Source: Scylla paramamosain
Taxonomy: Eukaryota > Arthropoda > Malacostraca > Decapoda > Portunidae
Direction: 5' to 3'
DNA: 64,000 nucleotides
Assembly: GCF_035594125.1 (NCBI RefSeq)
Contig: NC_087197.1
Coordinates: forward strand, 7,982,110 to 8,046,109
Both the position numbers and the translations under genes were made by a program. Positions 1 to 13,105 of this stretch are shown piece by piece. The notes beneath the pieces were generated by a model. It was not told the DNA's origin. It saw only the letters and a program-made list of their open reading frames with translations, and did not search any database. The number at the start of each line of letters is the position of its first letter. Within the stretch, counting starts at the first letter, position 1.

Positions 1-1099
1 TTAGTTGGTTTGCATCCATTTTAGCGTTTTTCTACGTAAAATACTGAGAAGACACGTTTTAAGTAATTTTATTTTGGATTCCCATATTGAGTGATTTCAT
101 TATTATTTATCGTTTTGGTGCCTAACATGCTGAAAAACGCTCAAAAGACAGATTTCTGGTAAAGTCATTCAATTTCCTCATTTGCATGCTCTTTAGGGTT
201 TGGTACATAACAGTCCGAAAAAAAAGCTAAAATCAACTCTTTTGATAATATTCTTTTATCATATAATTGCCCTGAATTTTCCCAGAATTTTGTCATCTCG
301 GTACCTATGAAGATAAATGAAAAGAAAAAAAAATTGTATTTTTTTATTTATTTTTTTCTAAATAAAGAGTGTTATTTGTGGGTTTTAGGTTTTTGGTACT
401 TAAGGAACTTAAAAAAAACTCATAATACACATTCCTCGTAATGTCCTTTTTTTCCCAAACATAAGGTTCTTTGCATGTATTTAAGCGTTTTTATTGGTAA
501 CAAGCTCAAAAACACTCAAAATACATCTTTTTGATAATGTTATTCTGTTTTTCCATAAAGGGTGTTTTGCATAGGTTTTAGCGTTTTGGTATGTAAGGAG
601 CTCAAAAAAACTTAAAGGCAACTTCTTGGTAAAAGTTGGTTATATTCCCATGTAATGTGATTGCCCTGCTTTTTAGTGCTTTATTGCCTAACACGCTGAA
701 AAACACTAAAAAGACAATTTTCTAGTAATTTCATTTTTTTCCAAATTTCGCATGTAATTTGGGGTTGGACCACGAAGAATGTGAAAAAACACTCAAAATA
801 CACTCATTTCCTAAGATTGTTCTGTTTCTCAATTAAGAGTGTTATTCATGAGTTTCAGCATTTTGGTATCTAAGAAACTTCTCCATATATACGAGTTTTT
901 TGCGTTTTTTGCCTTATGGTTCTTGGAAACTATTAAAACATTCCTTATACAGTTTTTTTGTAATATCCTTTTGTTTCCCAATATAGGCTGCTTTGCCTTT
1001 ATTTATTTATTTTTTGTAGGTATTAGGCTCAAAAAGTTAACTTTTTTGTAATGTTATTCTATTTCTTCATATTGGTTGGTTTGCAACCGTTTTAGCGTT

Positions 1100-1250
1100 C
1101 TACGCTAGAACTGAAAAGACACGTTTTCAATAATATTGTTGAAATTGCAGAAAACACCCAAAGACACGTTTCTTGTAAAGTCGTGTAATTTCTTCATATA
1201 GGTGGCTTTGCATGCACTTCCGGGTTTCGTACATAACTCCAGAAAAAGCT
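1100..1250 (+). repeat. HOR subtype 2: fused A/B unit
   Basis: In this copy unit A runs after its CGTTTTCAATAATATTGTTG word straight into the second half of unit B, skipping the last part of A and the first part of B. The following C unit has the variant word ACATAACTCCAGAAAAAGC. The same A/B fusion recurs near 8420, 9420, 14760 and 21160, which defines a HOR subtype distinct from copies with full A and B units (for example 3137-3326). Confidence 0.8.
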
Positions 1251-3136
1251 AAAATTATTCTTTTTTTATGTTTTTTTTCATTTAATTTCCCTGAATTTTC
1301 TCAGAATTTTGGCATCTCGGTACCTATGAGCATGAATACCCCAAAAAATCTATTTTTTATTATTTTTTCTCTATAAAGAGTATTATTTGTGGGTTTTAGA
1401 TTTTTGGTACTTAAGGAACTTAAAAATACTTATAATACACGATTTTCGTAATGTCCTTTCGTTTCACAAACATAGCGTTCTTTGCATGTATTTAAGCGAT
1501 TTTATAGGTAACATGATTAAAAACACTCAAAATACATGTTTTTGGTAATGTTATTATGTTTCTCCATAAAGTTTGTTTTGCATGCGTTAAGCGTTTTGGT
1601 ATGTAAGGAGTTAAAAACACTTCAAGGCAAGTTCTTGGTAAAATTTGGTTTTATTCCAATGTAATGTGATTGTTCTGCTTTTTAGTGTTTTGTTGCATAT
1701 AACGCTCAAAAACACTCAAAAGACACTTCTCTGGTAATGTCATTTTTTTCCCACATAAAGCTACTTTAGCATGTGTTTTGGGATTTTAGTAACTAAGAAT
1801 GTGAGAAACACTCAAAATACACACATTTGGTAAGGTAGTTCTGTTTTTCAATTGAAAGTGTTATTCATGAGTTTTAGCGTTTTGGTATGTAAGGAACTTC
1901 TCTATATACACGAGTTTTTGCGCTTTTTGCCTTGTGGTTCTTGTGAAACTATAAAACATTCATTGTACACTTTTCTCGTAATATTATTTTGCTTCCCAAT
2001 ATAGAGTGCTTTCCAACCATTTGCGCGTTTTTTTTGTAGGTAAAAAGCTCAAAAACACTTTTTGGTAATGTTATTCTATTTCTTCATATTTGTTGGTTTG
2101 CATCCGTTTTAGAGTTTTTTTCTACGTAAAACACTGAAAAGACACGTTTTGAGTAATTTTGTTTTGGATTCACATATTGACTGAATTCCATATTATTTAT
2201 CGTTTTAGTGTCTAACATGCTGAAAAACACTGAAAAGACAGGTTTCTCGTAAAGTCGTTTAACTTGCTTATAAAGGTGGCATGCACTTTAGAGTTTGGTA
2301 CATAAAAATCCGAAAAAGAGCTATAATTAACTTTTTTGATAATGTTCTTTTTTCCACATATATTCTCTGAATTTTGGAAGAATTTTGGCATCTTGGTACC
2401 TATGAAAATCAATATAAAAAAAAAAAGCTTTTTTTTTTTCTCTATAAAATTTGTGGGTTTTAACGTTTTGGTACTTAAGGAACTTAAAAACGGTCCTAAT
2501 ACACGTTTCTCGTAATGTCCTTTCGTTTCCCAAACATAGGGTTCTTTGCATGTATTTAAGCGTTTTTATAGGTAACATGATCAAAAACACTTAAAACACA
2601 TATTTTAAGTAATGTTATTCTGCTTCTCCATAAAGGAGTTTTTTTTGCATGCGTTTTTTACGTCAAAAACACTTCAAGGCAAGTTCTTGGTAAAAGTTGT
2701 TTTTATTCTCATGTAATGTGATTGCCCTGTTTTTTTTTTTGTGATTTAATGGTAATGTCATTTTTTTCCAACATAATTTTGCGTGCTATTTGGGATTTTG
2801 TTAACTAAGAATGTGAAAACACTCAAAATACACGCATTTGGTAAGGTTGTTCTGTTTTTCAATTAATATTGTGTCATGAGTTTCAGGATTTTGGTATCTA
2901 AGAAACTTCTTTATATACACGAGTTTTTGCGTTTTTTTCCTTGTGGTTCTTGTGAACCACAAGTTCTTTTGTTCAAAAATAATAAGACACTCATTATACA
3001 CGTTTCTTGTAATGTCCTTCTGTTTCCCAATAGGGAGTGCTTTGCATCCATTTTCGCGTTTTGTGGAGGTAACAAGCTCAAAACACTCAAAATGTTCCTT
3101 TTTGGTAATACTTTTTTTCTTCTTATTGGTTGGTTT

Positions 3137-4223
3137 GCATCCGTTTTAGCGTTTTTCTACGTAAAACACCGAAAAAGACACGTTTTCAGTAATTTTGTTT
3201 TAGATTCCCATATAGAGTGACTTGCATGTTATTTACCGTTATGGTGCCTAACAAGCTGAAAAACACTCATAAAAACACTCATAGTTTCCTGGCAAAGACA
3301 TTTAATTTCCATACATAGGTGGCTTTGCATGCACTTTAGGTTTTGGTACATAATAGTACGAAAAAAAAGCTAAAATTAACTTTTTTGATAATTGACTCCT
3401 AATTTCCTGAATTTTGCCCAAATTTTGGCATCTCGGTACCTGTGAAGATGAAAAAGAAAGAAAAAAATATCGTATTTTTTTATTTATTTATTTATTGTTA
3501 TTTGTGACTTTTAGCTTTTTGGTAAATAATGATCTTAAAAACACTCATAATACACGTTTCTCGTAATGTCTTTTCGTTTCCCAAAAATAAGGTTCTTTGC
3601 ATGTATTTAAGCGTTTTTATTGGTAACATGATCAAAAACACTCAAAATATATGTTTTTGGTAATGTTATTATCTTTCTCCATAAAGTGTTTTTGCATGCG
3701 TTTTAGCGTTTTGGTATATAAGGAGCTCAAAACACTTAAAGGCAAGTTCTTGGTAAAAATTGATTTTATTGCCATGCAAAGTGATTCCCCTGCTTTTTAG
3801 TCCTTTATTGCCTATCAGGCTCAAAAACACTCAAAAGACACTTTTCTGGTAGTGTCATTTTTTTCCAACAAAAAGCTGGTTTCGCATGCAATTTGGGATT
3901 TTGGTAAATAAGAATGTGAAAAGCACTCAAAATACACTCATTTAGTAAAGTTGTTCTGTTTCTCAATTAAGAGTGTTATTCATGAGTTTCAGCATTTTTA
4001 TATCTAGGAAACTTCTCCATATACACGAGTTTTGGCGTTTTTTGCCCTGTGGTTCTTTTCAACTATAAAACATTCATTATACACTTTTCTCGCAATGTCC
4101 CTTTCTTTCCCAATATAGAGTGCTTTGTATCAATTTTCGCGTTTTTTTTTTGTAACAAGCTCAAAAACACTCAAAATATACCTTTTTGGTAATGTTTTTT
4201 TACTTCTTGGTTTTGGTTAGTTT
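3137..4223 (+). repeat. Archetype HOR copy with units A-K
   Basis: A complete copy used here as reference (1087 bp). Units: A 3137-3223, B 3224-3326, C 3327-3426, D 3427-3503, E 3504-3598, F 3599-3693, G 3694-3791, H 3792-3882, I 3883-3980, J 3981-4126, K 4127-4223. Most units open near a GCATGC-like word, carry a GTTTTGGTA-like word about 15 bases in, then AAAAACACTCAAAA, then GGTAATGT, and end in a CCATATAGAGTG-like word. Compared with the diverged monomer types a-e of the middle of the window, E-I read a-b-c-d-e and J-K-A-B-C read a-b-c-d-e. D is a second e-like unit with an AT-rich core. J holds about 50 extra bases (start TTCTCCATATACACGAG) between its two halves, probably a partial monomer. 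Confidence 0.88.
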
Positions 4224-5099
4224 GCATCCGTTTTAGCGTTTTTCTACGTAAAACACTGAGAAGACTCGTTTTCAGTAATTTTGTTTTGGTTTGCCATATA
4301 GAGTGAGTTCCTTATTATTTATCGTTTTGGTGCCTAACATGCTGAAAAACACTCAAAACACAGATTTCTGGTAAGGTCGTTTAATTTCCTCATATGGGAG
4401 GCTTTGCATGCACTTTAGTGTTTGGTACATAACAGTCCGAAAAAAATCTAATATCAACTTTTTTTTATAATATTCTCTTATCATATAATTTCATTAATTT
4501 TTCCCAGAATTTTGGCATCTCGGTACCTATGAAGGTGAATAACAAAAAAAAAAAAAAAAAAAAAGAAAATCCTTTTATTTATTTTTTTTTATTTTTCATT
4601 TTTTTTTTCTAAATAACGAGTGTTATTTGTGGATTTTAGCTTTTTGGTAGTTAAGGAACTTAAAAACACTCATAATACACGTTTCTCGTAATGTCCTTAC
4701 TTTTCCCAAACATAAGTTTTTTTGCATGTATTTAAGCGTTTTTATAGATAACATTATCAAAAACACTCAAAATACATGTTTTTGGTAATGTTATTTTATT
4801 TCTTCATAAAGTTCGTTTTCCATATGTTTTAGCGGTTTGGTATGTAAGGAGATCAAAAACACATATTGGCAAGTTCTTGCTAAAAGTTGGTTTTATTCCC
4901 ATGTAACGTGATTGCCCTGCATTTTAGTACTTCATTGCCTAACACGCTCAAAAACAATTAAAAGACACTTCTGGTAATTTCATTTTTTTCCTTATAAAGC
5001 TAGTTTCGCATGCTATTTTGGGTATTGCTAACTATGAATATGAAAAACACTCAAAATACACGTATTTACTAAGGTTGTTCTGTTTCTCAAGATTGTTAT

Positions 5100-5200
5100 T
5101 CATGAGTTTTAGCATTTTGGTATCTAAGAAACTTCTTTATATACACGAGTTTTCGCGTTTTTCTATGTAAAACACTGAGAAGATACATTTTCAGTAATTT
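5100..5200 (+). repeat. HOR copy with J-to-A fusion (unit K lost)
   Basis: Unit J is cut after ATACACGAGTTTTCGCG and continues directly as unit A (TTCTATGTAAAACACTGAG). The rest of J and all of K are missing, so this copy is shorter. The join lies in a GCGTTTTT word common to both units, which points to unequal recombination or slippage at shared sequence. Confidence 0.8.
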
Positions 5201-6119
5201 TGTTTTGGGTTCCCATATAGAGTGAGTTCCTTATTATTTATCGTTTTGGTTCCTAACATGCTGAAAAACACTCAAAAGACAGATTTCTGGGAAGGTTGTT
5301 TAATTTCCTCATATAGGAGACTTTGCATGCAATTTAGGGTTTGGTACATAACAGTCAGGAAAAAAAGCTAAAATTAACTTTTTTGATAATATTCTTTTGT
5401 TCATATAACTTTCCTGAATTTTCCCAGAATTTTGGCATCTTGGTACCTATGAAGATGAAAAAAAAATTCCTATTTTTTTTTTTTTCTCTAAATAAAGAGT
5501 GTTATTTTTGGGTTTTAGCTTTTTGGTACTTAAGGAACTTTAAAAAAACACTCATAATACACGTTTCTCGTAATGTCCTTTTGTTTCCCAAACATAATGT
5601 TCTTTTGCATGTATTTAAGCGTTTTTATAGATAATATGATAAAAAACACCCAAATTACATGTTTTTTTGGTAATGTTATTCTGTTTCTCCATAAAGTTTG
5701 TTTTGCATACGTTTTAGCGGTTTGGTATATAAGGAGCTCAAAAACATTTAAAGGCAAGTTATTGGTAAAAATTGGTTTTATTCCAATGAAAAGTGATTGC
5801 CCTGCTTTTTAGTGCTTTATTGCCTATCACGCTCAAAAACACTCAAAAGACATTTTTCTGGAAATATATTTTCGCACATAAATCTGGTTTCGCATGAAAT
5901 TTGGGTTTTTGGTAAATAAGAATATGAAAAACACTCAAAATACACGAATATGGTAAGGTTGTTCTGTTTCTCATGTGTTATTCATGAGTTTCAGCATTTT
6001 GGTATCTAAGAAACTTCTCCATATACACGAAATTTTGAGTTTTTTGCCTTGTTCTTTTGAAATATAATACACTCATTATACACTTTTCTTGCAATGTACC
6101 TTTGTTTCCCAATATAGAG

Positions 6120-6200
6120 TTCTTTGTATCAATTTTAGCGTTTTTTTGTACTAACTTTTTTGTACTTTTTGGTGGATAACATGCTGAAAAACACTCAAAA
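6120..6200 (+). repeat. HOR copy with K-to-B fusion (unit A lost)
   Basis: Unit K breaks off after the GCGTTTTTTTGTA word and resumes inside unit B at TTTTGGTGGATAACATGCTG; most of K, all of A and the start of B are missing. This is a second independent unit-loss event in the array. Confidence 0.75.
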
Positions 6201-8029
6201 GACAGATTTCTGGTAAAGTCGTTTAATTTCCTTATATAGGAGGCTTTGAATGCAGTTTAGGGTTTGGTACATAACAGTCCGAAAAAAAAGCTAAAATCAA
6301 TTTTTTTGATAATATTCTCTTATCATATAATTGCCTTGAATTTTCCCAGAATTTTGGCATTTCGGTACCTATGAAGATAATTAACAAAAAAAAAAAAAAA
6401 AATTCCTATTCCTATTTTTCTAACTAAAGAGTGGGTTTTAGGTTTTTGGTACTTAAAAAAGTTAAAAACACTCATAATATACGTTTCTCGTAATGTCCTT
6501 TTGTTTCCCAAACATAAGGTTCTTTGCATGTATTTAAGCGTTTTTTTAGATAACATGATCAGAAACACTCAAAATACATGTTTTTGGTAATTTTATTCTG
6601 TTTTTCCATAAAGTTTGTTTTACATGCGTTTTAGCGGTTTAGTATATAAGGAGCTCAAAAACACTTAAAGGCATGTTCTTGATAAAAATTGATTTTATTC
6701 AAATGTAATGTGATTGCCCTGCTTTTTAGTGCATTATTGCCTATCAGGCTCAAAAACCCTCAAAAGACATTATTCTGGTAATGTAATTTTTTTCTCACAT
6801 AAAGCTGGTTTCGCATGCAATTTGGGGTTTTGGTAATTAAGAATGTGAAAAGCACTCAAAATACACGCATTTAGTAAGGTTGTTCTGTTTCTCAATTAGG
6901 AATGTTATTCATGAGTTTCAGCATTTTGGTATCTAGAAAACTTCTCCATATCCACATGTTTTTGCGTTTTTTGCCTTTTGGTTGTTTTGAACTATAAAAC
7001 ACTCATTATACACTTTTCTTGCAATGTCCTTTTATTTCCTAATATAGAGTGCTTTGCATCAATTTTCATGTTATTTGTAGGTAAGAAGCTCAAAAACACT
7101 CAAAATATACCTTTTTGGTAATGTTTTTCTATTTTTTTTTTTTTTTTTTTGTATTGGTAGGTTTGCATCCGTTTTACCGTTTTTCTACGTAAAACACTGA
7201 GAAGACACGTTTTCAGTAATTTTGTTTTGATTTCCTATATAGAGTGAGTTCCTTATTTATTTATCGTTTTGGTGCCTAACATTCTGAAAAAAAAACACTC
7301 AAAACACAGATTTCTTTTAAGGGCGTTGAATTTCCTCATATAGGAGGCTTTGCATGCAATTTAGGGTTTGGTATATTACAGTCCGAAAAAAAAGTTAAAA
7401 TTAACTTTTTTGATAATTTTCTTTTATCATATTATAGCCCGGAATTTTGCCAAAATTTTGGCATCTTGGTACCTATGAAGATGAATAACAAAAAAAAAAA
7501 AAATCCAATTTTTTATAAATTTTTATTTATTTATTTTTCTAAATAAAGAGTGTTATTTGTGGGTTTTAGCTTTTTGGTACTTAAAGAACTAAAAAAACAC
7601 TCATAATAAATATTTCTCGTAATGTCCTTTCGTTTCCCAAACATAAGGTTCTTTGCATGTATTTAAGCGTTTTTATAGATAACATGATCAAAAAAACTCA
7701 AAATACATGTTTTTGGTAATGTTATTCTGTTTGTCCATAAAAGGTGTTTTGCATGCGTTTTAAGGTTTTAGTATGTAATGAGCTCAAAAACACCTAAGGG
7801 AAAGTTCTTGGTAAAAGTTGGTTTTATTCCTATGTAAAGTGATTGCCCTGCTTTTTAGTGGTGTATTGCCTAACACGCTCAAAAACACTCGAAAGACATT
7901 TTCTGGTAATATTATTTTTTTCCCACATCAAGCTAGTTTCGCATGGAATTTGGGGTTTTGGTAACTAAGAATGTGAAAAAACACAAAATACAGGCATTTA
8001 GTAAGGTTGTTCTGTTTCTTAATTAAAAG

Positions 8030-8180
8030 TGTTATTCATGAGTTTCCGCATTTTGGTATGTAAGAAACTTCTCTAATACACACATATGGTAAGGTAGTTC
8101 TGTTTCTCAATTAAAAGTTTTATTCATGTTTTTCAGCATTTTGGTATATAAGAAATTTCTTTATGTACACGAGTTTTTGA
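8030..8180 (+). repeat. Partial I/J duplication inside a HOR copy (marker copy 1)
   Basis: Unit J starts, stops after GTAAGAAACTTCTCTAATAC, and is followed by a partial second unit I (ACACATATGGTAAGGTAG) and a second J start. The same unusual arrangement is present at about 14370-14520 and 20770-20920, at spacings of about 6.34 and 6.40 kb. The three HOR copies therefore probably descend from one event. Confidence 0.82.
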
Positions 8181-10064
8181 GTTTTTTGCCTTGTGGTTCT
8201 TGAGAAACTATAAAACACTCATTATACACGTTTCTCGTAATCTCCTTTTCTTTCTAATATAGAGTGCGTTTCATCCATTTTCGCATTTTTTTGTAGGTAA
8301 CAAGCTCAAAAACACATCAAAATATATCTTTTTGGTAATGTTATTCTATTTCTTCATATTGGTTGGTTTGCATCTGTTTTAGCGTTTTTCTATGTAAATC
8401 ACTGAAAAGACACGTTTTCAGTAATATTGTTGAAATTCCTGAAAAAAACACTCATGAGACAGGTTTCTGGTAAAGTCGAGTAATTTTTCCATATAGGTGG
8501 CTTTCCATGCACTTCAGGGTTTGGTACATAAAGCTAAAGCATAAAGCTAAAATTATTTTTTATAATGATTTTTTTTTTACAAAATTTCCCTGAATTTTTC
8601 CAGAATTTTGGTATCTCGGTACCTATGAAGATGAATAACAATTTTTTTTCTCTCTATAAAGTGTTATTTGTGACTTTTAGCTTTTTGGTACTTAAGGAAC
8701 TTAAAAATACTCATAATACACGATTTTCGTAATGCCCTTTTCTTATACAAACATAGGGTTCTTTACATGTATTTAAGCGTTTTTATAGGTAACATGATCA
8801 AAACACTCAAAATACATATTTTTGGTAATATTATTCTGTTTCTCCATAAAGGGTGTTTTACATGCGTTTTAGCACTTAAAGGCAAGTTCTTCGTAAAAGT
8901 TGGTTTTATTGCCAAGTGATGTGATTGTTCTGCTTTTTAGTGCTTTGTTGTATATCACGCTCAAAAACACTCAAAAAACATTTTTCTGGTAATGTCATTT
9001 TTTTTCCCATATAAAGGTAGTTTCGCATGTAATTTTGCAATTTCGTAACTAAGAATGTGAAAAACACTCAAAATACACAATATGGTAGGGTAGTTCTGTT
9101 TCTAGATTAAAAGTGTTATTCATGCATTTTATCATTTTGGTATGTAAGAAACTTCTCTATATACGCGAGTTTTTGCGTTTATTGCCTTGTGGTTCTTGTG
9201 AAACTATAAAACACTCATTTTTTCTCATTTCTCGTAATGTTCTTTTGTTTCCTAATATAGAGTGCTTTCCATCTATTTTTGAATTTTTTGTAGGTAACAC
9301 TCTTAAAAACACTCAAAATATATTTTTTTGGTAATGTTATTCTACTTCTTCATATTGGTTGGTTTGCATCCGTTTTAGCGTTTTTCTTTGTAAATCTCTG
9401 AATAGACTCGTTTTCAGTAATACTGTTGAAATTGCTTCTGGTACATGTTTGTGGTAAAGTCGTGTAATTTTCCCATAGTGCATGCTTTGCATGCACTTCA
9501 GGGTTTCGTACATAACTCCGGAAAAAAGCTAAAATTATTATTTTTTGTTGATTTTTTTTCTTTATCTAATTTCCCTGAATTTTGCCCGAATTCTAGCATC
9601 TCGGTACTTATGAAGATGAATAACAAAAAAAAGAATTAATTCATTTATTTTTACTTTTTTTTTCTCTATAAAGAGTGTTATTTGTGTGTATTAGCTTTTT
9701 GGTACTTAAGAAACCTAAAAACTCTCATAATACATAATTTTCGTAATATCCATTTGTTTCACAAACATAGGGTTCTTTACATGTATTTAAGCGTTTTTAT
9801 AGGTAACATCATCAAAAACACTTAAATTCATGTTTTTAGTAATGTTATTTTGTTTCTCCATAAAGGGTGTTTTGCATGCGTTTTATCGTTTTTTTATGTA
9901 AGGAGTTAAAAACACTTAAAGGCATGTTTTTGGTAAAAGTTGTTTTTTTTTTCTCATGTAATGTGATTGTTCTGCTTTTTAGTGCTTTGTTGCATATCAC
10001 GCTCTAAAACACTCAAAAGACACTTTTCTGGTAATGTCATTTTTTTCCCACTTAAACTAGTTTC

Positions 10065-12186
10065 GCTAGTAATTTCGGATTTTCGTAACTAAGAATGTGA
10101 AAAACACTCAAAATACTCACATTTGGTAAGATAGTTCTGTTTCTCAATTAAAAGTCTTATTCATGAGTTTCAGCATTTTGGATTGTAAGAAACTTCTTTA
10201 TATACACGAGTTTTTGCTGTTTTTGCCTTGTGGTTCTTGTGAAACTATAAAACACTCATTATACTCGTTTCTCGTAATGTCCATTTGCTTCCCAATATAG
10301 AGTGCTTTCCATCCATTTTCGCGTTTTTAGTAGGTAACAATTTCAAAAACACTCAAAATATACCTTTTTGGTAATGTTATTCTATATCTTCATTTTGGTT
10401 GGGTTGCATCCTTTTTAGCATTTTCTACGTAAAACACCGAAAAGACACGTTTTCAGTAATTTTGTTTTGGATTCCCATATAGATTGACTTTCTTGGGTTT
10501 TATCGTGTTGGTTCCTAACATGCTGAAAAACATTCATAAGACAGTTTTCTGGCAAAGACTTTTAATTTCCCCATATAGGTGGCTTTGCATGCACTTAAGG
10601 AGTTTGGTACATAACAGTCCGAAAAAAAAAGCTAAATTTAACTTTTTTGATAATGTTCTTATTTCATATAATTTCCTGAACTTTGCCCGAATTTTGGCAC
10701 CTCGTTACCTGTGAAGAATAATAAGAATGAAAAAAAAATATTGTATTTTTTTATTTATTTATTTATTTTTCTCAATAAAGAGTGTAATTTGTGGTTATTT
10801 GCTTTTTCATACTTAATGAACTTAAAAAAAACTTATAATACACGTTTTTCGTAATGTCGTTTCATTTCCTCAAAATAGGGTTCTTTTCATGTATTTAAGC
10901 GTTTTTATTGGTAACATGATCAAAAACACTCAAAATACATGTTTTTGGTAATGTTATTCTGTTTCACCATAAAGTGTATTTTGCATGCATTTTAGTGTTT
11001 TGGTATATAAGGAGCTCAAATACACTTAAAGGCAAGTTCTTGTTAAAAATTGGTTTTATTCCAATGTAATGTGATTGCCCTGGTTTTTAGTGCTTTATTG
11101 CCTAACACGCTCAAAAACACTCAAAAGACATTTTTCTGGTAATGTCATTTTTTTTTCCCACATAAAGCTGGTTTCGCATGTAATTTCGGATTTTCGTAAC
11201 TAAGAATGTGAAAAACACTCAAAATACTCACATTTGGTAAGATAGTTCTGTTTCTCAATTAAAAGTCTTATTCATGAGTTTCAGCATTTTGGATTGTAAG
11301 AAACTTCTTTATATACACGAGTTTTTGCTGTTTTTGCCTTGTGGTTCTTGTGAAACTATAAAAAACTCATTATACTCGTTTCTCGTAATGTCCATTTGCT
11401 TCCCAATATAGAGTGCTTTCCATCCATTTTCGCGTTTTTAGTAGATAACAATTTCAAAAACACTCACAATATACCTTTTTGGTAATGTTATTCTATTTCT
11501 TCATTTTGGTTGGTTTGCATCCTTTTTAGCATTTTCTACGTAAAACACCGAAAAGACACGTTTTCAGTAATTTTGTTTTGAATTCCCATATAGATTGACT
11601 TTCTTGGGTTTTATCGTGTTGGTTCCTAACATGCTGAAAAACATTCATAAGACAGTTTTCTGGCAAAGACGTTTAATTTCCCCATATAGGTGGCTTTGCA
11701 TGCACTTAAGGGGTTTGGTACATAACAGTCCAGAAAAAAAGCTAAATTTAACTTTTTTGATAATGTTCTTATTTCATATAATTTCCTGAACTTTGCCCGA
11801 ATTTTGGCACGTCGTTACCTGTGAATATGAATAAGAATGAAAAAAAAATATCGTATTTTTTTTATTTATTTTTTATTTTTTTCTCAATAAAGAGTGTAAT
11901 TTGTGGCTATTAGCTTTTTCGTACTTAATGAACTTAAAAACACTCACAATACACGTTTCTCGTAATGTCCTTTCATTTCCAAAAAATAGGGTTTTTTGCA
12001 TGTATTTAAGCGTTTCTATTGGTAACATCATCAAAAACACTCAAAATACATGTTTTTGGTTATGTTATTCTGTTTCACCATAAAGTGTATTTTGCATGCA
12101 TTTTAGTGTTTTGGTATATAAGGAGCTCAAATACACTTAAAGGGAAGTTCTTGTTAAAAATTGGTTTTATTCCAATGTAATGTGAT
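10065..12186 (+). repeat. Recent tandem duplication of one HOR (period about 1111 bp)
   Basis: The stretch from about 10065 to 11175 is repeated almost unchanged from about 11176 to 12186. Shared private words include TTTCGGATTTTCGTAACTAA, TTTTTGCTGTTTTTGCC and TTCTTGGGTTTTATCGTGTT, none of which I see in other copies. The offset measured at both ends is 1111 bases. Divergence rises sharply after about 12200 (the second H unit goes on to the ordinary GCATGCAATTTGGGG form). This is the youngest HOR duplication I can see in the array. Confidence 0.87.
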
Positions 12187-13020
12187 TGCCCTGCTTTTAA
12201 GTGTTTATTGCATAACACGCTGAAAAACACTCAAAAGACATATTTCTGATAATATCATTTTTTTCCCACATAAAGCTGGTTTCGCATGCAATTTGGGGTT
12301 TTGGTAACCAAGAATGTGAAAAGCACTCAAAATACACGCATTTAGTAAGATTGTTCTGTTTCTCAATTAAAAGTGTTGTTCCAGATTTTCAGCATTTTGG
12401 AATGTAAGAAACATCTCTATATACACGAGTTTATGCGTTTTTTGCCTTGTAGTTCTTGTGAAACAATAAAACACTCATTATACACGTTTCTCGTAATGTC
12501 CTTTTGCTTCCCAATATAGAGTTGTTTCCATCCATTTTCGCATTTTTTGTAGGTAACAATTTCAAAAACACTCAAAATATACCTTTTTGGTATTGTTATT
12601 TTATTTCGTCATATTGGTTGATTTGCATCCGTTTTAGCATTTTTCTACGCAAAACACTGAAAAGACACGTTTTTAGTAATTTTGTTTTAGATTCCCATAT
12701 AGATTGACTTCCATGTTGTTTATCGTGTTGGTTCCTTTTCTGGCAAAGACGTTTAATTTCCCCATATAGGTGGCTTTGCATGCACTTTAGGGGTTTGGTA
12801 CATAACAGTCCGAAAAAAAAAATAATAAATTTAACTTTTTTGATAATGTTCTTTTTTCACATAATTTCCTGAATTTTGCCAAAATTTTGGCATCTCGGTA
12901 CCTGTCAAGATGAATAAGAAAGAAAAAAAATATTGTATTTTTTTTTATTTATTTATTGTTTCTCAATAAAGAGTGTTATTTGTGGCTTTTACCTTTTTGG
13001 TAATTAATGAACTTAAAAAC

Positions 13021-13105
13021 ACTTTTAATTAATGAACTTAAATTAAATTTAATTAATAAATAAACTTAAATTTAATTAATGGTAATTAATGAACTTAAAA
13101 ACATG
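13021..13105. repeat. AT-rich scrambled insertion within an E/F junction
   Basis: A short stretch made of repeated TTAATTAATGAACTTAAA and AAATTTAATTAAT-like words replaces the usual end of unit E. The flanking AATTAATGAACTTAAAAACA occurs on both sides, so it looks like a local slippage or templated-insertion product of the unit E sequence. The matching site in the second segmental copy (about 18090-18130) is normal. Confidence 0.7.

Noticed and set aside
3427..3503. AT-rich unit D core as a replication origin
   Set aside because: AT-richness alone is not evidence; no conserved origin motif can be recognised, so it is kept only as a structural observation.
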